This document shows, piece after piece, positions 7,713-12,937 of a stretch of 12,937 nt of DNA. The notes beneath the pieces were generated by a model that saw only the letters and a program-made list of their open reading frames with translations, did no database searches and had not been told where the DNA came from. The stretch lies in contig JAJZAL010000153.1 of the NCBI GenBank assembly GCA_021799405.1, positions 1 through 12,937 of the forward strand, given 5' to 3'. This stretch comes from Acidobacteriota bacterium. Its GTDB lineage: Bacteria; Acidobacteriota; Terriglobia; Terriglobales; Acidobacteriaceae. The translations under genes and the position numbers were made by a program. How positions within the stretch are numbered: position 1 is the stretch's first letter; every line of letters begins with the position of its first letter.

Positions 7713-9773
7713 TCAATCCGACCCGACGATGGATTGGAAAGTTGGTAGTGGGCTACCCTTGTGATAGTTCTCGGAAAACGATTGCAGGCGTGCCTGCATC
7801 TTGCGCCAGAACTCGTATTCCGCATTCCAGCGCCCAAGCGCTGTTTTCAACCGGTAGGGTGTGTACTGGACCAGCCAAGCTTCCTGATATTGGGGCTGAA
7901 GCCCCGTAATTTCGTCCATTAAATCCTTCAGCTTCCCATGCATCTCCGAAGCTACATCCGCTAAAAACTCATCATCGAGGCGTTGGTGGCTAGGATGTAG
8001 GCCGAGAGCTTGCCACTGTTCGGCGATTTCAGCGCTATACAAGAACTTCATTCCGGCATAATCTAGCAGTTGGCCAGCGAATAGCAATTCATTCAATCGA
8101 TCTGAATTCTTCGTAAACGTCGCCGCGCGATACAAATGCTCCTGGGCTTCCTCGGCCAGTATCCGGCTTTTCCGAAGATCGTCCTTGTACTCCTCAGAGC
8201 GTTTCAGGATGGATGGATCGAATGGATTCTCCCAGAGTTCAGTCATTGTGTCATGCCCAATCGCGTGCTGCAGCAGGGTTTCACTAGCAGATAACTTCGT
8301 TAATGCCATCGAAACTTCGCCTGCCGTTCGCGGCGCATACAATTGGGCGGCATAGTCGGAGAAGAAGGCTGCGCGAATAACGGGAGTTGTCTGCCAGGCA
8401 GCGGCGGCTCCATAAGCAAGACCGGGCCAGGAAAGGCGCATCAACATCTGGTTGTCATCGGTCCAGATTGTATTGATCATGCCAAGGGCGTTGGCTTTCT
8501 TTCCCGCAGCTAAGAAGGTATCGATATTGGCAAAGGTCAGGTTGTAATCAGGGTATATCTCATCCCAGCTATTCACCCCTGTGGTAACAATAAGAGGAAT
8601 TCGGTGCTCGACTAGCGGGCCGAGCCAGTGTTTGTATTCAGGATCTGGATTAGGATCGTAATACCAGGGAAGGGCAATCGTTCCCGGAGGCAATTTTGCG
8701 ACGATATCCGGATACTTCACCATGATGTCCGCCCATGCCATCACGATCTTGCCATGCCGCTCAAAGAGTCGGCTTACATTCCCTAACTGTTCGATGAACA
8801 GATCGACCGCAGTTGTGCCTTTCCCCTGCGATTGCGCAGCTTTCTGAATCTCCCATGTCTCATCGAATCCTATATTGACGAATGGGCTGGGAAACAATCC
8901 GCAAAGCTGATCCGCCCAGTTGGCGATTAGCTTCATGACGCGTGGGTCTCTCGGGTTGAATTCGCCTCCATGCGGAAAGTCGGCCATGGAAGAGTATTTT
9001 TCGATGCGAAACAAATCGTGCAGATGTCCGTATAGCTCAAGACTGGGAATAACATCGATGTGTCGCTGTCGCGCATAAGCGACAATGCTTCGAATCTGAT
9101 CTTTGGAAAAGCGTGCTCCTGGATTGAGCAGCGGATAACCGGATAGTTCAATGCTCGATTCGCTGTAAAAATAATACTGATTGACTTTCCATCGAGAAAG
9201 AAAGTCAATCTGTCGTTTGACCTCCTCTTCGGTAGGTAACGGACCTTCGCTCATATCGACCAAGACTCCGCGATACGCCATCGCAGGCCAGTCTTCGATC
9301 TTGACTTCCGGGATCGCGCCATCGGCTTCCACTATCTGGCAGAGAGTCTGAACTCCATAAAATAGGCCAGCAGAGGATTTGGCCTTGATCTCGCCACCTC
9401 TTTTCGTAATTGCGATGGAATATGCTTCGCGGGAATCGGGCCCCGGCTTTTCTCCCGGTTGCGGCAATGCGGCCACCGGGCCAGTTCGAGTCAACCTAAT
9501 CGTGGGCGATGAAGCCGGGCCGCTCTCGACCGCAATCTTTTGGCCTTCTCTCAGCGCAAGGCAGGACGACAACTGTTTTGCAGCATACCTGTCTTCTGGC
9601 GCAGCATTAGGGAGTAGCTGGATTCGAAGATTTTCCATCGACAGGCTGTCAGCGCCGTAAATGATGTGCCGTGGTGTTGGAAGTAGCGCATGATGTTGCG
9701 CAGAAACATTTACGACTCCGAGCGCTCCAAACAGCAATAGAACAATACGATAAGATACTCTCGTCTCTAGCAT
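7713..9773 (-). CDS. Exported GH20 beta-N-acetylhexosaminidase-like enzyme
   Basis: Predicted to remove terminal beta-linked N-acetylglucosamine or N-acetylgalactosamine from glycans outside the cytoplasm. A Sec signal peptide occupies residues 1-25 (likely cut after VSA). Residues ~30-160 form the domain that precedes GH20 barrels. The barrel begins at YRGVLVDMSEGP (167-178), with H250 in LELYGHLHD. The catalytic pair is D304-E305 in NIGFDETWE, a variant of the usual GGDE in which Phe replaces the Gly before Asp. Downstream Trp-bearing segments (VMAWADI, ALPWYYDP, NTIWTDDN) resemble pocket residues. The C-terminal ~200 residues are largely helical. Length 686 is ordinary for family members of this type. 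AGGAGA (9788-9783) precedes the ATG by 9 nt. It is the first gene of the minus-strand operon and diverges from the SIS gene. The N-acetylhexosaminidase role is a family inference; this subgroup may have another specificity. Confidence 0.88.
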   Translation of the reverse strand: MLETRVSYRIVLLLFGALGVVNVSAQHHALLPTPRHIIYGADSLSMENLRIQLLPNAAPEDRYAAKQLSSCLALREGQKIAVESGPASSPTIRLTRTGPVAALPQPGEKPGPDSREAYSIAITKRGGEIKAKSSAGLFYGVQTLCQIVEADGAIPEVKIEDWPAMAYRGVLVDMSEGPLPTEEEVKRQIDFLSRWKVNQYYFYSESSIELSGYPLLNPGARFSKDQIRSIVAYARQRHIDVIPSLELYGHLHDLFRIEKYSSMADFPHGGEFNPRDPRVMKLIANWADQLCGLFPSPFVNIGFDETWEIQKAAQSQGKGTTAVDLFIEQLGNVSRLFERHGKIVMAWADIMVKYPDIVAKLPPGTIALPWYYDPNPDPEYKHWLGPLVEHRIPLIVTTGVNSWDEIYPDYNLTFANIDTFLAAGKKANALGMINTIWTDDNQMLMRLSWPGLAYGAAAAWQTTPVIRAAFFSDYAAQLYAPRTAGEVSMALTKLSASETLLQHAIGHDTMTELWENPFDPSILKRSEEYKDDLRKSRILAEEAQEHLYRAATFTKNSDRLNELLFAGQLLDYAGMKFLYSAEIAEQWQALGLHPSHQRLDDEFLADVASEMHGKLKDLMDEITGLQPQYQEAWLVQYTPYRLKTALGRWNAEYEFWRKMQARLQSFSENYHKGSPLPTFQSIVGSD

Positions 9774-9821
9774 CGTTCCCTGTCTCCTATCCTAAATGTA
9801 CTAAAGAATTCCCTACACACA

Positions 9822-9833
9822 AATCGTGTATAA
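9822..9833. repeat. Direct repeat copy 1, AATYGTGTATAA
   Basis: AATCGTGTATAA here and AATTGTGTATAA at 9974-9985 agree at 11 of 12 positions in the same direction, one near each of the two divergent genes and 152 bp apart. This is the arrangement expected for a regulator controlling both sides. It could also be chance in AT-rich DNA. Confidence 0.3.
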
Positions 9834-9914
9834 AACAATATAAATATGTTCCACGATTCTACAGTTAGAACACACTTTATCAATTATGGGATAACCAAGC
9901 CAACAGATTCCTAG

Positions 9915-9934
9915 TTCACCAGCATATTGGTGAA
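9915..9934. promoter_or_regulatory. 20-bp dyad, likely operator of the divergent operons
   Basis: TTCACCA (9915-9921) and TGGTGAA (9928-9934) are perfect inverted arms around a 6-bp centre (GCATAT). The site lies near the middle of the region between the GH20 gene and the SIS gene, where one repressor or activator could act on both. A half site TTCACC recurs at 10032-10037 before the SIS start. Arm length and spacing fit a dimeric sugar-responsive regulator (LacI or GntR class), but which one is not shown by the sequence. Confidence 0.5.
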
Positions 9935-9963
9935 ATGCAATTGATCTTATACTTCCCTCTTAT

Positions 9964-10003
9964 TTACGGTTATAATTGTGTATAATCGTTGGTTCAACCG
10001 TAA
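9964..10003. promoter_or_regulatory. Inverted repeat around AT-rich promoter-like core upstream of the SIS gene
   Basis: TTACGGTT (9964-9971) and AACCGTAA (9996-10003) are perfect 8-bp inverted arms. Between and at their edge lie two TATAAT hexamers (9971-9976 and 9981-9986), either of which could be a -10, but neither has a good -35 at the right distance. Within it, TTATA-N6-TATAA (9970-9985) forms a smaller dyad, and 9975-9986 matches ATTGTATACAAT at 10 of 12 positions. It could be a double operator around the promoter or a hairpin in the leader. Confidence 0.4.
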
Positions 10004-10076
10004 CTCATAGCGGACTGAACACAATGCTAATTTCACCGATAAATTCAAAAACATCCAGATGGGAGATCGCGAAACA

Positions 10077-10850
10077 ATGACATCGATTCAATACTTCAAC
10101 GCATTGAGAGAGATTCTGATACGTATTGAATTGGAACAGACATCTGCTATCCTGGAAGCTGGCGGCATTGTTGCCTCCGCCATCGCCAGTGGAGGCATTC
10201 TGCACGTGTTTGGAAGCGGCCATTCCCATATCATCTCTGAAGAAGCTTTTTATCGCGCCGGCGGTCTCGCTCCGGTCAACCCAATCCTCGATCCACGATT
10301 GCTGTTCTTGCACGGGGCCATGGAGAGCACACGCGCAGAAAGGGAATCCGGCTATGCACAGAAGCTGCTTTCCCATCAAGACATTCTCCCAAACGATGTT
10401 GCAATAATCATTTCCAACTCCGGACGCAATGCAGTTCCGATCGAAATGGCCTTGGAAATGCGGTTCCGCGGAATAAAGAAAATAATAGCAATCACGAATC
10501 TCGCGCAGTCGATCCTGTCAATTTCTCGTCATACCTCCGGCAAACGTCTGTTTGAGCTGGCCGATCTGGTGATAGACACCTGCGTCCCCGTAGGAGATGC
10601 GGCTGTAGATATCCCTGGCGGCTCTCAAAGAATTGGTCCTACGTCCACGATCGCGGGTGCAGCCATTATCAACGCCATCATCATTGAAGCCGCAACCGAC
10701 CTGCAGCGACAGGGTCTACCGATTCCAGTGTTTCGTAGTGTGAACATGGAGTCGTCATCTCAGCAGGGCACCGAAGTCTTGCTCGCCCAGTGGGCACCGC
10801 GAATCCCCTTTTTCCGTGATTCTTTGGATCCCGTTAAGAAAGCGGAATAG
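10077..10850 (+). CDS. SIS-domain sugar isomerase-like protein (UPF0309 type)
   Basis: A cytoplasmic single-SIS-domain protein expected to bind a phosphosugar, 257 residues from this start. Signature segments are HVFGSGHSHIISEEAFYRAGG (43-63), ISNSGRNAVPIEMAL (112-126) and SRHTSGKRL (150-158), all typical of the UPF0309/sugar isomerase group; the Ser- and Gly-rich loops GSGHSH and SNSGRN are the expected phosphate-binding loops. The precise reaction of this group is not something I can state. The ATG at 10077 is preferred because GGGAGA (10061-10066) lies 10 nt before it and the family's N-terminus aligns there; an ATG at 10059 would add six residues but has no ribosome site. The gene diverges from the GH20 operon across a shared control region, which suggests a role in amino-sugar phosphate turnover. 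Confidence 0.88.
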   Translation: MTSIQYFNALREILIRIELEQTSAILEAGGIVASAIASGGILHVFGSGHSHIISEEAFYRAGGLAPVNPILDPRLLFLHGAMESTRAERESGYAQKLLSHQDILPNDVAIIISNSGRNAVPIEMALEMRFRGIKKIIAITNLAQSILSISRHTSGKRLFELADLVIDTCVPVGDAAVDIPGGSQRIGPTSTIAGAAIINAIIIEAATDLQRQGLPIPVFRSVNMESSSQQGTEVLLAQWAPRIPFFRDSLDPVKKAE

Positions 10851-10959
10851 TTCCCCGATCAATTCTTGGGCAAAGCAATCCCTCATCTGAAGCTGCTGTT
10901 CCCTATATCGCCGGCATCGTCAATTGATCCCAATCGGTCCGCCCATAGGAAGACGGCAC

Positions 10960-11001
10960 CTCTTCAGCGGTATCTTCATGCATGAAGATACCGCTGAAGA
11001 G
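10960..11001. repeat. 42-bp perfect palindrome (21-bp arms, no spacer)
   Basis: The 21 bases at 10960-10980 (starting CTCTTCAGCGG) are followed at once by their exact reverse complement at 10981-11001, with CATGCATG at the centre. With one bulged base (10959) the stem gains three more pairs, GCA (10956-10958) with TGC (11002-11004). It begins 110 bp after the SIS stop, and TTCTTTTCT follows on the plus strand about 5 nt after the extended stem, so it could terminate that transcript. It could also be fused ends of a small inverted-repeat element. Confidence 0.9.
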
Positions 11002-11026
11002 TGCATGTTCTTTTCTGGCTTCGGCA

Positions 11027-11054
11027 TCGACATTATGTATATTATATGTATACT
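11027..11054 (+). promoter_or_regulatory. Orphan sigma70-like promoter with GTATAC dyad
   Basis: TCGACA (11027-11032, 5 of 6 to consensus), a 16-bp spacer and TATACT (11049-11054, 5 of 6) make a fair promoter on the plus strand. GTATA (11037-11041) and TATAC (11049-11053) are inverted arms across it, and the GTATAC core (11048-11053) is shared with the site before the first operon. No gene follows within 850 bp, only hairpins. Confidence 0.35.
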
Positions 11055-11183
11055 ATAAACATGTCCATATCTCCGCACTGAATATATTACGTGGACAGAG
11101 ACGGGATATGAGGATAGTGCTTTGAAATGATTTTTTGGCTCTATGGCAATATTTGTGGGGAAAAAGGGCTGATGGAAAAGACG

Positions 11184-11221
11184 CACCGAGAAAAGTTCCC
11201 AGCGGGACTTTTCCACCGGTG
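11184..11221 (+). ncRNA. Strong hairpin, possible part of a structured RNA
   Basis: CACCG (11184-11188) pairs with CGGTG (11217-11221), and GAAAAGTTCCC (11190-11200) pairs with GGGACTTTTC (11204-11213) apart from one bulged T, around an AGC loop. About 15 base pairs in 38 nt is unlikely by chance. It lies about 130 bp after the orphan promoter. The RNA role is inference; it could also be a relic of a repeat. Confidence 0.35.
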
Positions 11222-11228
11222 TTTGAAA

Positions 11229-11247
11229 TCCAGCAACGGATGCTGGA
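11229..11247 (+). other. Second hairpin, 7-bp stem
   Basis: TCCAGCA (11229-11235) and TGCTGGA (11241-11247) are perfect inverted arms around a 5-nt loop ACGGA, 7 bp after the larger hairpin. No T-tract follows, so it does not look like a terminator. The pair of adjacent stems suggests one folded element. Confidence 0.4.
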
Positions 11248-11674
11248 AGTAGATTAACCATCCAAACCAGCCAGGCATCGTGATCTTTGAAAATGGGCAT
11301 TGTGTAGAACGAGAAGATGCGACGTAGAAGCTGTTGGGAAAACGCCGCAGCCGCGCTGGATGTTTCAGGATGTCTGGGGCCTGGCCGGTTCGGGTTCGAG
11401 CAACCGGAGGTCGGATTGGGTGAACTGAGCTTGTCCTGGATTCACGAGCCAGCCTGTAGATAGGAGTAAATGATTGTGCATGTCAGATAGAAGACGTCTG
11501 GCTGATGCCAGCTCCGGATGAGGAGAGAAATGCGTCGGGAAGGATGTAGCGATCGCTTCAGAATATACGTGCGGACAAGTGCACTTTCTACCGGCCATAC
11601 ATAGCGTCATATTAATGCGCATAAATAACAGACAAATTGCGATTTATCATGCGTGTTTGGATTGACGAATGCGC

Positions 11675-11841
11675 AATTAGTACTACAGTGTTACAAAAGC
11701 GAGGCGAACTCGCGGGCGCTGTGAAATCTCCAGCAAAAACTGGATAATTTGACCATCCGCCCTGGCAAATGACGGTTTAACACATGCACGCAAGTGACGC
11801 ATTATCAGCAACATATGGTTTATAACACTGTAGTATTAGTT
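11675..11841. mobile_element. 167-bp stretch bounded by inverted repeats, MITE-like or IS-end relic
   Basis: TACTACAGTGTTA (11681-11693) and TAACACTGTAGTA (11823-11835) are perfect 13-bp inverted repeats, extending to 17 of 19 matches over 11675-11693 and 11823-11841. The interior has small stems (GCGAG/CTCGC at 11699-11713, CCAG/CTGG at 11730-11743) and no gene. Its AAAACTGGATAATTTGACC segment (11736-11754) reminds me of end repeats of IS21-family elements, from memory and unverified. Clear target duplications are not seen. It lies just upstream of the DapA-like gene, so it may have altered that promoter. An alternative is two sites for a BlaI/CopY-like repressor, since the repeat holds ACTACA and the ACA-G-TGT core. 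Confidence 0.45.
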
Positions 11842-11847
11842 ATGTCG

Positions 11848-11861
11848 TTGTATATATATAC
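11848..11861. promoter_or_regulatory. GTATATATATAC dyad upstream of the DapA-like gene
   Basis: GTATATATATAC (11850-11861) is a perfect 12-bp palindrome, 58 bp before the start codon. With the two Ts before it, it resembles the dyad before the first operon (GTATA-N2-TATAC here, GTATA-N3-TATAC there). Low-complexity AT sequence makes chance likely. Confidence 0.25.
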
Positions 11862-11918
11862 GCTCCAACCTGGTCATCAGGCATCTCGATATTTGTAATT
11901 AGTGTTGAGGAGAAGATA

Positions 11919-12857
11919 ATGAATTTAGACACTCGGCTGCGTCCCCTGAAGGGTATTATCCCCCCCATGGTTACGCCTCTGGCCTCCCTGACGGCACTTG
12001 ACCATAAAGGACTGGAAATCATCATCGAACACATACTTGCGGGCGGTGTCCATGCTCTATTCCTTCTGGGGACAACCGGAGAAGGTCCGGCATTGAGTTA
12101 TGCAGTTCGCCGGGAGCTGATCGAGCGTGTTTGCAAACAGGTAGGGGATCGAGTTCCGGTGCTTGTCGGTGTTACCGATACGGCCTATGTGGAAACATTG
12201 CGGCTTGCCGAACATGCCGCTTATTCTGGAGCCTCTGCAGTGGTCGCCGCGCCACCCTACTATTTTCCAGTCAGCCAGTCGGATTTGCTGCGGCTGATAG
12301 AAGGCTGGGCTCGCGAAGCTGCTCTCCCGATATACCTCTATAATCAGCCGGCACTCACGAAAATTAACTTTGATCCACAGACCGTCCATCTGGCTTCTAA
12401 CATACCAAACGTCTATGGTCTGAAGGACAGTTCAGGAGAGATGCCCTACGTCAAGGAAGTGCTCACACTGGTCGGCAATAAGCCGGAGTTCTCAGTTCTA
12501 GTTGGGCCGGAACATCTGTTGGCTGAAGCATTAATGTGCGGCGCGCATGGCGGTGTTCCAGGCGGGGCGAACATATTTCCAAAACTGCCCGTACTCCTGT
12601 ACCAAGCATTCTTGCAAGGCGCATATCAAGAGATGGAAAAAATGCAGATGGACATCGTGGATCTTGGTTTCCCAATCTTTCAACCAGGAGAAGCTGACTC
12701 GGGGTATATCCGTAGATTAAAATATGCTTTGTCCTTGATGAATATTTGCAGCGATCTACTTGCGGGGCCATATCTACAAGTATCGGCCACCGAAGCACAG
12801 ATAATAGAACAACACTTGCAGGCGCACAGCTTTCTCCGTGACCCAAATGCAATGTAA
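11919..12857 (+). CDS. DapA/NanA-family Schiff-base aldolase
   Basis: A cytoplasmic class I aldolase or lyase of the dihydrodipicolinate synthase/N-acetylneuraminate lyase family, using pyruvate or releasing it, 312 residues (family about 300). Landmarks are GTTGE at 51-55 (T52, T53), the catalytic Tyr in YNQP (Y141) and the Schiff-base Lys K169 in LKDSSG, followed by VGPEHLLAEAL and the GAHGGVPGGAN loop near 208-218. GAGGAGA (11907-11913) lies 5 nt before the ATG, a strong ribosome site. Sitting alone among sugar-catabolic genes rather than with lysine genes, it is more likely a sugar-acid aldolase (N-acetylneuraminate, 2-keto-3-deoxygluconate or a similar acid) than true DapA. The residues that set specificity are not decisive by eye. 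Confidence 0.9.
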   Translation: MNLDTRLRPLKGIIPPMVTPLASLTALDHKGLEIIIEHILAGGVHALFLLGTTGEGPALSYAVRRELIERVCKQVGDRVPVLVGVTDTAYVETLRLAEHAAYSGASAVVAAPPYYFPVSQSDLLRLIEGWAREAALPIYLYNQPALTKINFDPQTVHLASNIPNVYGLKDSSGEMPYVKEVLTLVGNKPEFSVLVGPEHLLAEALMCGAHGGVPGGANIFPKLPVLLYQAFLQGAYQEMEKMQMDIVDLGFPIFQPGEADSGYIRRLKYALSLMNICSDLLAGPYLQVSATEAQIIEQHLQAHSFLRDPNAM

Positions 12858-12879
12858 CCTGAATTATGCACGTCGTTTG

Positions 12880-12908
12880 GATTTCGCCGCGAATTGAGGG
12901 GCGAAATC
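12880..12908 (+). terminator. Hairpin after the DapA-like gene
   Basis: GATTTCGCC (12880-12888) and GGCGAAATC (12900-12908) are perfect 9-bp inverted arms with an 11-nt loop, 22 bp after the TAA stop. Only TTT follows within ten bases, so it is at best a weak intrinsic terminator or a 3' stabilising hairpin. The remaining bases to the window end show nothing else. Confidence 0.5.
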
Positions 12909-12937
12909 GTAGTTTCGGGGGCACCCGCATGGTTCCC

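Larger units (their letters stand above)
10851..11918. other. 1.07-kb segment without a credible gene
   Basis: No open frame here has a recognisable family, a good ribosome site or a sensible protein composition; the longest frames (minus 11300-10920 and 11622-11365) look like chance, and the first runs through a palindrome. In order it holds an 8-bp inverted pair GATCAATT/AATTGATC (10857-10864 and 10922-10929), a 42-bp palindrome, a promoter-like site, two strong hairpins, an unrecognised stretch 11250-11670, an inverted-repeat-bounded stretch and an AT-rich dyad before the DapA-like gene. Decayed mobile DNA, a structured RNA, or both would explain it. Confidence 0.6.

Noticed and set aside
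10920..11300. 126-codon minus-strand frame in the gene-free segment
   Set aside because: It runs through the 42-bp palindrome and the hairpins, has odd composition and no ribosome site; I could not recognise it as a transposase fragment.
11365..11622. 85-codon minus-strand frame in the gene-free segment
   Set aside because: No family resemblance and no good ribosome site; it may be decayed coding DNA but nothing visible supports this.
10851..11918. CRISPR array, tRNA or rRNA
   Set aside because: No regularly spaced direct repeats and no tRNA or rRNA signatures were seen; the repeats present are inverted and single.
11919..12857. Naming the aldolase dapA or nanA
   Set aside because: The Schiff-base and Tyr motifs are shared by the entire superfamily, and the neighbours do not settle the substrate.

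Overview
The window is most likely from a Gram-negative soil bacterium of the Acidobacteriota (Terriglobia type, e.g. Granulicella, Terriglobus or Edaphobacter). This is inferred from moderate GC content, the style of the exported glycosidases and the mix of Tat and Sec export with many sugar-catabolic families. There is no rRNA or other marker gene to prove it. All eight convincing genes fit one theme: releasing, importing and breaking down sugars, probably amino sugars or sugar acids.

Layout. (1) 182-5005, plus strand: a Tat-exported glycoside-hydrolase-like protein is followed 1 bp later by an HpcH/HpaI-type aldolase, and after 149 bp by an MFS carrier. (2) 9773-5057, minus strand: a Sec-exported GH20 beta-N-acetylhexosaminidase-like enzyme, an APC-superfamily permease and a NagX-like membrane acyltransferase form an apparent operon. 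It converges on the MFS gene across a GC-rich hairpin. (3) 9774-10076: a divergent control region carrying a 20-bp dyad and other repeats. (4) 10077-10850, plus strand: a SIS-domain protein of the UPF0309 (sugar isomerase-like) type. (5) 10851-11918: about 1.07 kb without a believable gene. It holds a 42-bp perfect palindrome, a promoter-like site, two strong hairpins and a ~167-bp stretch bounded by inverted repeats. It looks like mobile-element debris and/or a structured non-coding transcript. (6) 11919-12857, plus strand: a DapA/NanA-family Schiff-base aldolase, followed by a hairpin.

How the genes may work together (inference): the two exported enzymes trim glycans in the periplasm or outside the cell. 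The MFS and APC carriers import the products. The NagX-like protein may acetylate amino-sugar ends at the membrane. The SIS protein and the two unrelated aldolases would process sugar phosphates or 2-keto-3-deoxy sugar acids down to pyruvate and an aldehyde. No kinase, deacetylase, dehydratase or regulator lies in the window, so the pathway is incomplete here. The gene-free segments carry similar GTATAC-like dyads that could be sites of one off-window GntR-type regulator.
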